From contig NC_135782.1 in NCBI RefSeq assembly GCF_028453695.1, positions 3,100,001-3,164,000 of the forward strand: a stretch of 64,000 bases of DNA. The letters run 5' to 3'. This DNA comes from Augochlora pura (taxonomy: Eukaryota; Arthropoda; Insecta; Hymenoptera; Halictidae). The notes beneath the pieces are model-generated. The model worked only from the letters and a program-made list of their open reading frames with translations. It searched no databases and had not been told where the DNA came from. The position numbers and the translations under genes were made by a program. Positions 23,341-36,362 of this stretch are shown one piece after another; position 1 is the stretch's first letter; the number at the start of each line of letters is the position of its first letter.

Positions 23341-23867
23341 TGCCGCCCCCGCCCCCCGCCGTCCTCTTCTTATCTTCCGTGTCGTACCCAACCGAAATTG
23401 TCTCGAGAGTTTTCTTTCTATTAATACTGTTCCCGTCGAGATCCTAATCCGACGGTGCTTGATCTTCTTGGACGATCGAGAACCGTGGAATTGTTGCACG
23501 ACGATGCGCGAACGTGAAAAACCCTTCTATCGAGTAAAATTTTAGGGGATGATTTAATTTTCGCAGCTGATTTATGCGTGGATTTAAATTGAAATTATGG
23601 GGGATGTGATATAAAAGAAATATTTCAAAAAGAATAACATACTAATCGAATAATAAAATCCAAAAGCAACGCAACACTGAAATAATTTCAGCGACCACAG
23701 CTAAACGATTAGGAAGAAATGATGTCCAAGAAACCAGCATGATTTATTAGACGAACGTATCGCGTACGCTGTCAATGCCCATAAGAAAGGCGGAGGAAAT
23801 TTTTCCGGGAAAAATCGCGCAAGCTGTAGTAGCCTCGAAGGACATGTAGCACGCACACACATCCTCG

Positions 23868-23901
23868 CACATACATACATACATACATACGTACGTACGT
23901 G
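23868..23901. repeat. (ACAT)n/(ACGT)n microsatellite
   Basis: ACATACATACATACATACAT is followed by three ACGT steps. The transition from ACAT to ACGT is a single-base variant spreading within the array. Confidence 0.9.
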
Positions 23902-23954
23902 CATTACACACGGAAACATAAACGCGAAGGATACTGATGAAGATAGCGATGTTC

Positions 23955-24020
23955 CGAGAGGACAGATGAGGAGAGCGGTACTGGGTCGAGGGTTCGGATG
24001 AATGAAACCGCTGAGGAGGA
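23955..24020 (+). repeat. Diverged repeated segment, copy 2
   Basis: GAGAGGACAGA, then TACTGGGTCGAGGGTT (from 23979), then TGAATGAAACCGCTGAGGAG. This matches the block order of copy 1 at 23256-23340. Confidence 0.6.
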
Positions 24021-27000
24021 ACCTCTCTCGTCTTGTGCGCGGGACAAAGAGACGACGGCGAACGGGCGGCGACAACGCCGAGAATACCCGGAGGGAAGTT
24101 TACTTTGATTAAAACTGTTCCAGTAATGTCGGGAGCCTTTTCATGCGTGCTCCTCGCATAGAATTCGTTTGGCTTACGTTAGTCGGCGGAAGCGAAACTA
24201 CTTTCATCGATTCGTGTCCTGCGACGCGTGCTGGGAACGGAGCAGGCTGCGGGATAGCTGTGCCGAGGAACGTCCTCCGTGCACGTGGAATTGTTCGAGA
24301 GTCGATTAAAGTCGATGGAAATCGATGGAAAGCGTTACAAATCGATAGAATTTGATGGAAATCGATGGGAATCGATAGAAATGATGGAATTTCATGGAAA
24401 TCGATAAAAATTGATAGAACTCGATGAAACTCGATTTGGATGATAAATTAGAATGTAGAAGAATTACTTTGTTAGTTAATTGAATGATCTGAATTATGAA
24501 TTAAAATGTACTAAACTGGCGATGTCATTGAATTACAATGTAATACAGATTAACAATATAATTGAAAATTACCTAGCAATTTAATTAAATGTCGATCCAA
24601 GTAAAGAACTAAAATATAATTAAATTACATTGTAATTTAATCCAATTAAAATCTGAATGAAGACCAGAGCTATGTTTCACGGTCATTTATGCTCCATGCT
24701 GTGATTACAGGGTTCCTCAAAGATCCAGCGAATTTCAAAGGACTTTCTACGAGCGAATAGGAATGCATTCCCCGAAAAAAAAGGCCTGCACGCTCCCGAT
24801 CAATAATTCGCGCCGCGTCCTTCGATATTTGCGCCGCGATGCACGGATCGTTGAAATTCCAATTGGTCCCCGAACCCGGACCGTTTCCATCGGGCCATAA
24901 ATTACAAGCGCCGCACGACCGACGTACACTTTGCCAGCGTGTGCATGCACCGTTGCAACAAGTTGCAATTACAAAGTGCCCCCCGGTGCACGGCGGGCTC
25001 GCATGACCGCCGAACAAATATTTCCTGTCGCGCGAAAAGACCTTCGTACCGACCGCCTCCTCCACCTCCTCCGCCCTTCGGCCCTTTGATCTCCCTGCAT
25101 CGCCGAGCAAAAAATCTTTTATCTCGATTTCGAAACGCGTATCGACGATTTTCGCGGCGAGCCGGCTGTAATCGGATCGTTTTCGTTCGGCCGGCTGCGC
25201 AGCGATTATGGATTTATATCGTCATATATGGATATATATCGCCACACATTTTTGCATCGGTGAACACGCGCGCGCGCCCGCGATCGCTCTTTGACGGTAG
25301 AGTTGCAGGAATATATTTAATTAGGTACGGTGCTGTTAATGTTAATGTTACGATATAGAGTATCAGGGAACATTGTTCAAGTGAGAGTTTCGACGAATTT
25401 AATGTGCTGATTGGGCGAGTATAAATTTTCAGATGAATTGGTGCTTGGTAAATTCTGCGTTCAATGAGTTAAGGGTGCGAAATTTCGATAAAGATCGCAG
25501 GCATAACCTTGATCAATGGGCGAGCCCGGGACCTGAAAGGGGTATCGAGAAAACCGCGTGGTTCTATGGTCCGCGGTTGGTGGTCCAGAATGAAATGACC
25601 GGGAAACGGATTTTTATGATCCGAAGATATTGATGATCATTGGGGGGGAAGGAATAATAATTCACTAAGACAAAAAGAAAAAAAAGAAAGCACAGAAAGA
25701 AACAAGCCGGAGAAGTCATCAATCATCGGGGCAGGAGGGTTTGTGTTCTACGGCGAACGACTCTATCGAGGCGGGAACCGATCGATATCGACCTTTTAAG
25801 GTAACCCTGATCCGGACGGACAATTTATCAGCCGGTACGCGACGCGTGAAACGAACGAAAGGCGACCGATCAACGGCCAGAAGAGACAGATAAAACACGG
25901 TGGACGCGAGGAAAGCTGTCGGCAACAAGCGCGCTCGCGCAGCGGCATTGAGAAATCAGAGGCGACGTGTCGCGCAGGCGAATCGGAGAAACCGCGGCGC
26001 GAACCGTTTCATTAGGATCGTTGCACGCGCAAAATTGCTCGGCCGCCGCAATCGGTCATGCTCTCCTCCCCGCCGCGAAAAATTATCTACGGTGATAACT
26101 GGTCGCGTGTCGACCGATTATCATATAATAACCAGTCGGCTGAGACGCGAGCCGATTCTAATCGGACTTTGAACCGCCGCCGTGGATATTGTATTTCCTC
26201 CCGGCCTGGCGAGGTGCAACATTATTTAAACGGTATCGGGGTTTTTCCTAATCTAAATTAAGGGTAACCTAATCTTGACATAACTCTAACATGGCATAAC
26301 TTGATCGAAATTAAATTGACGTAACTTAAGCTACCATAACATAAAATAACATAGCCTAACTTAATGAAACTATATCTGACCCAGCCAAAGCAGAAATAGC
26401 TCAACATAACCAAAACTAAAATAAATAAAATGATTTATTAATTTTAAACGATAAAGTAGTATCTATATATAGCTTCTCTGTATTTTACTCAACACATACA
26501 ATTTTTATTTAACCCAAAAATCCACCGTTTGCTCCGCCATAATAATTAATTCCAAGGACACCCCTTCAGAGATTAACGACCCAAGAAGACTTAATTCGAG
26601 TGCGCAGGGCAGTCGAAAAATTCATTAAAATTCAGTGATTCCAGAAGGTAGACAGGAACTGGAAACATAATTTTTTAAGTGACGCGAGATTCGATTAGAA
26701 GGAAGAGAGAGAGTGGGAGGGACGAGTAATTTTCAATTCGCCTGGAAGAGGGATGCACGGGGCTGACAAAGGAGGAGCGGTCGGAGAAAATTTAATCGCC
26801 GATAAACGCACGTAACGTTTAAACGAAGTTACGACGGTCGAACGAGAGAGTTTACACGATTACGCAATTCCCTTTCCTTTTCCGTCGTTTCGCATCCTGT
26901 CAACGGCAGGGGCACAACTTCTCTCTCTCTCTTTGGTCTCCCCCCTAATTATTTTGTTTCCGTAACCGTGGCGACAAACACGCCGTGGCGCGTATAGGGT

Positions 27001-28647
27001 TCGGGATCGTGCCACTCGTATCGTAACGCATGAATTTCCCATTCGGCCGAATAATATTTTTCCTTACGGTCGGATTAATGCCGCGGAATTGTTCCCGACA
27101 GCGCGGGATCGATCTATGTTGCGATTACGTCGTGTTCGCGCCGCGGAAAATACGGAAAAAACTCGGTGAGAAACTCCGAGGAACTGAAACACTTGGAACT
27201 GTGATTATTGAAATTATATGCTGGTGGTGTAATTGTTAGATAAAATAAAATTATCGAAAAAGACCGAAAGAAGAACAGAGATAGATATTAAAAACTGAAA
27301 CAACTACGTACAATATACATCGCAGAAAAATCGCGACGAATTGCGAAACTCTCCGGCCATGATCGAGCAACCAGCGACGCGATAGCTAACTCGTACAGCC
27401 GAACGAAATTCTTTTTATCGTCGCATTTCAGCCTATTGAAATTCTGCGAACCGATTGGTCAGCGCGTAAACGCGTTACCCGTTATTTTTCTCAGAGCGTT
27501 GCAAACTGCCGGACGACAGAATTAGAAAGTGTAAACGGGGACGGGTCTGGTCCTACGGGGCTGAAAAAGATTCGTTTTACGAGCGCGGTTATCACCGTCG
27601 TTTTCGCTATAAAGACGAACAGTTCGACGCGGTCTCGCGGAATCGAACGAGAAAAAACCGCTTCTCGCTTTTACGCGAGCGCCGCTCGCCGTTCTCATCC
27701 GCGATGTTTTCTCGCCCGAACGTCGGCGAAAAAGTAGCCGGCCCCGCTGGAGTGCCCGATAAATAAATCGTAAACAATTTGTGTCGGAGAGGCGAGTCTC
27801 GCCAGAAAACTGCCGTCGCGCGCGATTCCTATGCAAAATTTTATGCCGCGCTTTCACGCTTTCCGGAAGCCGGCGGAAACTCGCCTCGAACAGCAGAACG
27901 CTTTGCTGGCGATCCGATCGGTATAGAAAACAGATCGATTCGTTTATTAACAATTTACCGACCGGTAGACTGTAAATCGGCTTTCTACCTCGACCTGTGA
28001 ATCAATTGTCACGGCAACCAATAATTTGCTATCTATTATTAAAGTACTACTATACTTCGATACATTTTAGGATTAATAAAATAGATCAAATAAATATTGC
28101 TCGATGCTAATGCTATTTAAGCCTAGATCTGAAATAGCTATTTCAACATTTCCATTTTATATAACTTGGTACAATTTATGAATATGAAATCGAGTGAATC
28201 ATAAAACTAGAAAAAAAATAGAATTGTCTATGTCAAAATTATTTTCGAAACGATATAACGATTTACATTGGCGCCACTCGAGAAGGGTTAATCATCGCAC
28301 CATGTACTCAACGCTGTAACGCGCCAAATAACAATATATGCATGGCCCTAAGAATATTCCAAAATAAAACAATCTTTCCTTTACCTAAGAGTTAAACTAT
28401 TAATACCAAAGAGTTAAACGTCGCTAAAACAGTTAAAAAAAAAAACGGTAAAACTGTAAGAGTCGCGTCGAGTCGCAATTATTCGCGGCATTGTTTTCGA
28501 AGCTGTTACAAGAACAGGAACAATGGCCAAAGTTCCCGGCGCGACGCGAAGGTTGAAAGAGCGGCGTGACGGATCGGACGCTTCCAGTATTAATTAACCG
28601 GCGCGGCGAGCCCGGTGGAAAAAGCAGCTCATTAGTCTCTTATAAAA

Positions 28648-28648
<1 letters not shown>
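24021..28648. other. Unique non-coding DNA, no gene recognised
   Basis: Notable contents: an AATCGATGGA-type degenerate repeat at 24305-24440, AT-rich stretches at 24420-24660, 26260-26530 and 28020-28260, and a CTAACATGGCATAACTT-type low-complexity patch at 26270-26410. A minus-strand frame at 24670-25110 (146 residues, six cysteines in its middle) is the most protein-like here, but it has no family I can name. Frames at 27522-28000 overlap on both strands. Confidence 0.55.
24305..24440. repeat. Degenerate AATCGATGGA repeat
   Basis: About ten variants of ATCGATRGAA follow one another with 9-14 bp spacing. It gives a run of ATCGAT-like palindromes, which are potential DREF/BEAF-like motifs by sequence, but the low-complexity explanation is simpler. 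Confidence 0.7.

Positions 28649-28680
<32 letters not shown>
28649..28680. repeat. (CT)n microsatellite
   Basis: A pure CT run of about 30 bp. Confidence 0.96.
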
Positions 28681-28682
<2 letters not shown>

Positions 28683-28853
28683 CAGACATCATTAATCGAT
28701 TGGCCGGTAATAACGTAGCGGCATTAAGAAAAGTAACTCTCGCGGTAGAGGATCTCGCGTTTGGCTGTCACTGCAATTACCAGCCGATTGTCCGCGGCGG
28801 GCCGACAGATTTATCGAGCGCGATAAATATCGGGGCTCGCGCCGCGAGTTTAC

Positions 28854-28874
28854 TCGTCGTCGTCGTCGTCGTCG
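28854..28874. repeat. (CGT)n microsatellite
   Basis: A short pure CGT run. A longer relative lies at 31885-31911. Confidence 0.9.
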
Positions 28875-28884
28875 CTTCGACCAG

Positions 28885-28980
28885 CTGCGAGAGAGGAGAG
28901 CTCGTCCTGTGAGAGAGCAGAGCTCGTCCTGCGAGAGAGCAGAGCTCGTCCTGTGAGAGAGGAGAGCTCGTCCTGCGAGC
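28885..28980. repeat. 22-bp GC-rich minisatellite with GAGCTC
   Basis: CTCGTCCTGYGAGAGAGSAG recurs at 28901, 28923, 28945 and 28967, exactly 22 bp apart. Two sites alternate (T/C and C/G), so copies 1 and 3 share T while 2 and 4 share C. This suggests a 44-bp dimer history. Minus-strand frames read an S-Q-D-E-L-like peptide repeat, an effect of composition. Confidence 0.93.
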
Positions 28981-29800
28981 CCTCCTGCGAGGACGGCCGC
29001 ATTGTGCTCGCGGTTATCCTGCAACTCTCAATTAATCGACCGGCTGATTGCAGCCGCGAGATAGCAAGCTGTCGCGGAGCCACGGCGTACGAAAGAGACC
29101 CGGGTGAATACGACGTCATTAACGGCAGGCCGTCGACGTCGCGGCGCTCGGTCGGCCCCCCCTCGGAACGGGGGGCGCGGCCCGCGCCAACTAATCGAAA
29201 ATTACTCGCCGGTGGAGATGGACCGGGCAAACGATGCCAATTCCGTGTCCCCGTGTTTATCTTGCAGTCGAACGACGAGGTTGCGTAGCCTGTTTAGAGC
29301 GGGCAAAGGCCTCTCGACGACGACGCGCCATTGGCGTCGTCGCAACCTTTTCCGTTGCGTTTTCACTTACCGCGACCCAGCAGGCAATAAATCGGATTTT
29401 TTAGTCTGGGAATCGGTTGTCGTGGTAATTAATAGTAAGCTTCGATGTTATTAATAAGTTAAATTAGAGGAGGGAGACGCGTCGAGAATCGAGACGTACA
29501 CAGGATCAATTGAAAGTTTTCTGAAAGATCCAACGCGAGGGGGATCAGATGGGCCCGCGCATTAATCGCGTTATCTACTTATCCGGCGCTCTTACGGTTC
29601 AACGACAGCGTTAATTCACTTTACACCGCGTCGCGTCGCGTCGCCCCGTGGGGACATCGGCGAACTATCTGCGAGAAGTCGAGCACTCTCGCGACGCGTC
29701 AGGGACTAGTCCTATTATCGAGTCGCGTCTGCTTAACTATTTTACACTGGAAAGGTCTTAATATCCGTCTGATCCGCCTGTCAACGCCCCTCTTCCCATA

Positions 29801-29837
29801 TCCCTCCCTCTCTCTCTCCCTCTCTCTTTCTCTCTTG
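29801..29837. repeat. (CT)n-rich tract
   Basis: CT runs interrupted by CCC and TTT. Confidence 0.85.
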
Positions 29838-31761
29838 TTTTCTAGATTCATCTTTATTTCTCCAAGTTTCTCCCTTCTTTACTCTTCTTAGGATTAATTT
29901 ATTTATTTAACGAATCTCAGCTTCGACATCCTCTTAATTTTTCTATAAAAACTCAATGTTATAGAAACGGTGATAACAGATAATAGATTATTATATTAGA
30001 TATGTATTATGTTTGCGAATTTCTATGTCAGCAATAATAAAATATAGAGAATAATTATATTCCCAAATTTTTGTATCAGAAATGACAGAAAATAATATGA
30101 GAAATGATAGAAATTGAATTGGAAATAATAGAAAATGAAGCTAAAAATACCGGAAAATCGAATTGGAAATAATAGAAAATGAAGTGGAAGCACCCCACGT
30201 CCAATCAGCAAAATATCAGAGCAGTGTATTACGGAAGTCGCACGTGTGATCAAATAGCATCCGAAACTCACTCGAGCCCGCGTGTAGACGTGATAGCGGA
30301 ACGTTGTCGTTGCACCGTCGTAATAGTACATCACGCTGACCTATTACACGGCCAACAATGGTGGGCCACCGCGCGATCTTGTTAATCAGATTAGCCAGCT
30401 CGTAATTACACGCAATCGCGAGTTGACACCATTTGGTAATACGCCTTCGATCAAAATCCGATCGTGCACGGTACGAGGAGCCTATATCAAATTCACGATT
30501 ATCATTGTTCCGGCTCTGATCGGATCTGACGTCTTAGGGTACCGAAAACTGTCATTAAGAAATCTGAGATTTGACCAACTTTTACTTTTGACATTTAATA
30601 TAGTATAATTAAAATCTTGTAGAATTATTTATTCTAGCTATGACACTGTGAACTTGAAACTGTTATTTAATATTGCGTATATATTAAATAGTGTCTATAA
30701 TCATTTCTTTGCCACGGTAATTTTATGTATATATTCATTTAATAATTATTATAACTAGCCTGTGAATTTTATTTGTTTGTAATAAGGTAGAATAAATTAT
30801 TCTACTATTTTAAATCTATCAGAAAAGCTAAATAAGTCGATTAGAATATAAAATAGAATATAAATTATAAAAATCTGCAGATTAATTATAGCAATCTATA
30901 AAGTAGTTAACAATATCCACAGCATAAGGAACATTCTCCACATATGAATTTTAATAAAATTTTACAATGTCTACGTTCAAAGAAAAATCGTAAAAAGAAT
31001 TCGCTTTGCGAAGTAGAATCGACCTGCCATGATCAGACAATCGACTCGATAATAGTCTACTTCGTTAACCCAATTTTCCTCGAAATCGAGGCTGAGAAAA
31101 ATAACATGAAAAATATAGAAATGCATAGAGAGCGTACCGGACCGTAAAAGATGAAACGCGGCGAGATCGCTCCTGCCATAAACAATAGAACACGCGCGGA
31201 GAACAGGCGAAGGTTGTCGAGCGTAGTTTACGTCGCCTAATCGCCGTAAAGCCAGCGCGACGTCCGGCAAAAGTGAAACAACGATAAATTGAATTTCACT
31301 GGTTGTTAACTCTCTCTCTCTCCCCGTTATAAAAGGATCATTCCTGGCGGGCAGAGACCAACCTGGACGACTTGTGCACGGAACAAGAAGCCCGCGTAGA
31401 GTCGCTTTCGACCGCTCGCGAAATTTATGATAACCAATAGAATGTAATCGTCCTTCGGAACAGAAGTAACAGTAGCCGAGGCAAGGCCGTAATGGACGTA
31501 GCCGGAGAACAATGGCGAAGATAAGGGAAAGCTGTGCCGGTGTGCCTGCCGACGGTTCTTCCCCGCTCCGTTCTACCCTATTGTAGTTTACGGCCGCGCA
31601 TTCGCGATGCAGCGCCGCGTGTAATCCCGATGCCTCGCAGACGGTTCGGTAATTGGAAATTGAATTCGAGCCGGCGATAATGCCTACGCCGGCGAAGATC
31701 CACGCCCGCCGCCTTTCAGCGGACGTCGATGCTCTCGACGAACTTCGACGAGGCCCGCTTC

Positions 31762-31784
31762 CGCTCGCTCGCTCGCTCGCTCGC
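31762..31784. repeat. (GCTC)n microsatellite
   Basis: Five successive GCTC units. Confidence 0.92.
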
Positions 31785-31884
31785 CTAAGAAAACTTTCAA
31801 TGGAATTCTTCGGGCACTCGATCAGCTCCGAATTTTCAATTTCAAATTCCGATTAATTGCTGCGCTTGTCTCCGACGCGGACCA

Positions 31885-31911
31885 CCGTCGTCGTCGTCGT
31901 CGTCGTCGTCC
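31885..31911. repeat. (CGT)n microsatellite
   Basis: Eight or nine successive CGT units. It translates as a short poly-Val run in one frame. Confidence 0.95.
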
Positions 31912-33871
31912 TATCGCCGTTCAACTGGAGCTCTATTATTCAAATGGACTCGGCGCGGTTATCAGAACTTGATAAAGAGTTACCAAGTTTCCCTTTCGCG
32001 ATGGCGGAATCGTGCCTCGAATTTAGTTATAATTACTTGGAATTGTACGGATAAATTCGGAGTCGATTGAGATTATTTAAATTTATTCTTGTCTCGATGT
32101 TTCTATAGCTATTATTATTTTTCGGAACGATCGGAGCACGTGCGATGAGCGGACAGCGTGGATTAGGCGTAGGCTGCAGCGTGAGCAATACGCGGACATG
32201 TACATACATATATTAGATCGGCATGGACCGCGATCGATAACTGTTTACGCGGTTAGCTGGCCACTGGTCAGAGATGGAACCGAGTGACATCAGTTTGAGG
32301 TTTCCTCCAAAGGCTTGCGTAATCCCCGCTAATAGAAATTGCCCCTCCGTCGAGGCGCGCTGTTTGATTTACGCCAATTATCGGGCCCGTTCGCGAACTT
32401 TCGTTTATTTATCAATCGAGACGAGCGCGATCGAACTCGTTCATGTTACCACGGAACTTCTTTGAACAATTTATAGTGAATATTGATGTTTTATAAATCG
32501 TCGTGGATTTTTAGTTTTGTTCGTTGACTTCAAATCGGGAATATTAATTAAATTGCAAAACGAAAGAGATTTTTGCCAAATGGAAATTGCAAATCGAAAA
32601 GTAGCGGACCATTTTCGGGCGCGCTCTCGATACCGTTATTAAATACCCCCGCGAAAGGCGCGCTGAAACCGCCGACGCGCGCGCTCTCTGCTCCCAGAGT
32701 TCAATTTAAATTCCATTTGATCGGATATAACAGAGAGAAGCGCGAAGGTGTCGGCGACTGGTGAAACAATCGCGACACCAATGGCATCTCCGCTCTGCAA
32801 GCCCCCACCGCCAGTCGGATCAATGAAACGTTATCGGGTCTACGCCACGGTTCTGAATCGCGGAGGGACGGTGGGCTGGGGAGATCTCACGAATCAACGC
32901 TCTGATGCACCTTGCAGCCAGAAACGATGAATCGCCGAAACGCCCGGTATTATTCGCCGATAATCAGGCAACGAAACGATCGCGTCTGCGATCTTTGAGC
33001 AGCACGGAAAATTTCTGTTTCCGGTCTGTTCAGTCGGCGTTGGTAACTTTACGTACCAATTACAGGGAACAGCGTCTGGAAGCGATAGGGTGGAAGAGCT
33101 TGGGGGATCACTCACCTGCAACAGAAATATAATTGTGCTTTGAAGAATTTGTGATTGTTACATTACGTTATAATTTTATATTAGCTATTGAAGGTAATAG
33201 AAATATTTCACTGTGTTTCTGTTCGTATTTTTCAACCATTTGCAGCAAAAATTAGACTTTTTGTAAATCATGGACAAAGGAAACGTCGAGTAGAAATAGC
33301 TTAGAAATCGTCGATTTTACCGCGGACGCGTACAATTTTCTTCTTCTTCAATTTTCCTTGCGCCACGGCAACATTTCATTATTCCGTCATTACGCGGTGT
33401 GCTTCTCCGCTCGCTCGTTTTCTTCCAACCGGCGCGCGCGGTCTTCTCTCTTCGTGTCACGGCGCGGCAGTTCCGCGGCTACCAGGTAATTTTCTGTTCG
33501 ATCGGCCCCGAAGGACAAAAACCGGCCAACGAACCGCTCTGCCGCTGCCGCTGCTTGCTTGCTTGCTCCCCGCGGATTAGGTGGAACATCATAGTAACTA
33601 GAATGCGGACGAGAAAATGTTTCATCTCCGCAGGCTGTGGAATCCACCGTCGTAAAAACACGTCTGAGGGACACAGACTTGGCCACTGACAAAGCCTGAT
33701 TAAATTCGACGGAGCGTCGACGACGATTAAAAACCGTCGCCGTTAGTTTAACGATCAGTCGGTGGTGTTGTTTCTTGAGCTACGTCTTTCGACCATTCTT
33801 CGAACCTGTTGCCGCACGTGATCGATGTTCGCCAAGATTTATCGAGCTTAACTTGAGACTTTTAGATTTTG

Positions 33872-35140
33872 CTCATTTTTGGGCTTTTGGCAAGTTTTCA
33901 ACAACTTCTCCGTGGAGNNNNNNNNNNNNNNNNNNNNNNNNNNNNNNNNNNNNNNNNNNNNNNNNNNNNNNNNNNNNNNNNNNNNNNNNNNNNNNNNNNN
34001 NNNNNNNNNNNNNNNNNCCCGTGGAGCAATTTGGACTGCAGGTAGCTTAAATTGAAGCTGAAAGAATCTACTTTACGATTCCGGAACGTACATTCCCGTA
34101 AAATAGCGTGAGATTTTTTTATGATTTTTTGAGTCGAATCATCGGGGGTATTAGGCCGTCTGGGGCTCATTTTTGGATTCTGGGCGAGTTTTCGAAAACT
34201 TTCCCGTGGAGCAATTTGGACTCCAGGTAGCTTAAATTGAAGCTGAAAGTATCTACTTTACGATCCCGGAACGTACATTCCCGTAAAACGGTCTGGGATT
34301 TTTTTATGATTTTTTGAATCAAATAATCGGGGGTATTAGGCCGTGTGGGGCTCATTTTTGGACTTTGAGCGAGTGTTCGAAAACTTTCCCGTGGAGCAAT
34401 TTGGACTCCAGGTAATTTAAATTGAAGCTGAAAGTATCTACTTTACGATTCCGGAACGTACATTCCCGTAAAATAGCCTGAGATTTTTTTATGATTTTTT
34501 GAGTCGAATCATCGGGGGTATTAGGCCGTCTGGGGCTCATTTTTGGACTTTGAGCGAGTGTTCGAAAACTTTCCCGTGGAGCAATTTGGACTCCAGGTAA
34601 TTTAAATTGAAGCTGAAAGTATCTACTTTACGATTCCGGAACGTACATTCCCGTAAAATAGCCTGAGATTTTTTTATGATTTTTTGAGTCGAATCATCGG
34701 GGGTATTAGGCCGTCTGGGGCTCATTTTTGGACATTGAGCGAGTGTTCGAAAACTTTCCCGTGGAGCAATTTGGAATCCATGTAGCTTAAATTGAAGCAG
34801 AAAGTATCTACATTACGACTCCGGAAGTTGCATTCCCGTAAAACGGTCTGGGATGTTTTTATGATTTTTTGAATCAATTAATCGGGGGTATTAGGCCGTC
34901 TGGGGCTCATTTTTGGATTCTGGGCGAGTTTTCGAAAACTTTCCCGTGGAGCAATTTGGACTGCAGATACCTTAAATTGAAGCTGAAAGTGTCTACTTTA
35001 CGACTCCGGAAGGTAGATTCCCGTAAAACGGCTTGGGATTTGTTTATGATTTTTTGAATCGAATCATTGGGGGTATTAGGCCGTCTGGGGCTCATTTTTG
35101 GACTCCGGGCGAGTTTTCAAAAACTTTCCCGTGGAGCAAT
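33872..35140 (-). repeat. 185-bp satellite, array B (minus orientation, gapped)
   Basis: About six units, inverted relative to arrays A and C. Unit boundaries (complement of the ATG in AAAATGAGCC) lie at 34170, 34355, 34540, 34725, 34910 and 35095, exactly 185 bp apart. The units ending at 34540 and 34725 are nearly identical and encode the same 62 residues, a recent duplication. The array starts with a diverged partial unit at 33872-33917, is cut by a gap, and ends at CGTGGAGCAAT at 35140. Four of the five complete units carry the 62-codon frame. The unit with its ATG at 34910 has GATTAATTG in place of GATGATTCG and so a stop at codon 11. Confidence 0.96.
33918..34017. other. Assembly gap, 100 N, inside satellite array B
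   Basis: Exactly 100 N. Satellite sequence ending in CCGTGGAG precedes the gap and CCCGTGGAGCAA follows it, so the contig ends are at the same point in the repeat unit. Confidence 0.98.
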
Positions 35141-36275
35141 AATTGAATATAACAATTGAATATAATAAATGTCAATAATTGAATATAATACAAAAATAAT
35201 AATAATTCATACTATATTAATTTTTCTATCGCTCTTAAAACTCAGTGGCTGGCTTAAACGTCGCGATTACCGGCGGAATAAAAATCAAGTAAAAAAGGAG
35301 AAAATCCAATGAAAAAGGAAAACACCGATACAAGCTGGACCTGTTCCCATCCGAGGATCACCCGTCGAACGAGCAATCTGAGCCATTTTGACGGCATCGA
35401 GCAGTAACATCCCACGACCACCGTGCTCGAATAAAAAGGCGCGGAGGAGGAAAAAGCTGTCTAAGCGACACGTGAAATTAGCAAACAGGGTAGAAGGGTC
35501 ACGGGCGCGGAAAGGAAAAAATGCCGCACAACCGGATAACAGACGAGGTGCACGAGGAAGAATAAGAATAAGAAGAGAAGAAGGAAGAAGGAGTGGAGGA
35601 GACGGAAGACGGCTGCGGGGCGAAGGAAAAGGAGCGAGGTAGCGAAGGAGGAAGAGGAGATAGCGGTGAACGATAATGTCCGGCCGTAAGCGTTACTCGG
35701 ACCGTGAATGTGTCTGGCCGCGTCGAGTCCTCATCCTTCGGAGGACTATTTGTTCCACGCAACGCGTAAATTACGGCCAATCGGGCTGGGCAAGAGCCGG
35801 CGGAGCAGCAACAATGACGGTCCGTTGGTTCGACGACCATTATGTATCTCGAAGACGGAGGGAATTTCGCGGGGTTGCCCGCAGGCCACTGATCCGGGCC
35901 GCGTCATGGCTCGGCGCTTCGTTCGGCAACGGAGCCACCCTCTTCGGCGACGCACCGGTGCTCCACCTCCGCGGCTGGCTCGTTTCGGAATTTCATTATT
36001 TCTTTCACCTTTCAGGTGGTACACGTGGATCGAAGCGGCGCGCTTCTACGCGACGATTCTTCTTCCATTGGAACGATGACCTTTCATCGTTTTACCTTTT
36101 CATTTACAAATTATTACCAAGTGGAATAATTTATATATTATTTATATTTAATATATGTCAATTTAAAGTCGTTTCTATAGATTATTAATGTACATTACAC
36201 GACTTCCAGTCAGGACGAGTATGGCTTCACTGAAAACTATACTTCTGGTCCTCTACAGTTTTTTTATTACATCCA

Positions 36276-36299
36276 GGAAGAAGAAGAAGAAGAAGAAGC
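36276..36299. repeat. (GAA)n microsatellite
   Basis: Seven or eight GAA units. Confidence 0.93.
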
Positions 36300-36362
36300 G
36301 AAGGGGTGGGAAACCGCGAAGAAATTTTATTGCGAGCCGTAAACTTTTTCGCCGGCCATTTT

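Larger units (their letters stand above)
28981..33871. other. Unique non-coding DNA, no gene recognised
   Basis: Contains a GTCGC run near 29627-29645, a CT tract at 29801-29837, AATAGAAAATGAAGT-type repeats at 30085-30185, a long AT-rich stretch at 30560-30980, (GCTC)n at 31762-31784 and (CGT)n at 31885-31911. No frame above 112 residues shows recognisable structure. Confidence 0.55.

Noticed and set aside
24670..25110. 146-residue minus-strand frame with a cysteine cluster
   Set aside because: Cysteine spacing fits no zinc-finger or knottin pattern I know, and no splice or start context supports it. A homology search would settle it.
27630..27650. GGAATCGAACG, a B-box-like string on the minus strand
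   Set aside because: T-stem pairing fails and no acceptor or anticodon arm is visible.
33872..35140. CENP-B-box-like similarity in the satellite (TTCGAAAACTTTCCCG)
   Set aside because: The order and spacing of TTCG, A and CGGG do not match the CENP-B box consensus on either strand.
35676..36188. 170-residue plus-strand frame
   Set aside because: It overlaps frames on both strands, is arginine-rich from GC content, and runs into AT-rich sequence with no recognisable motif.
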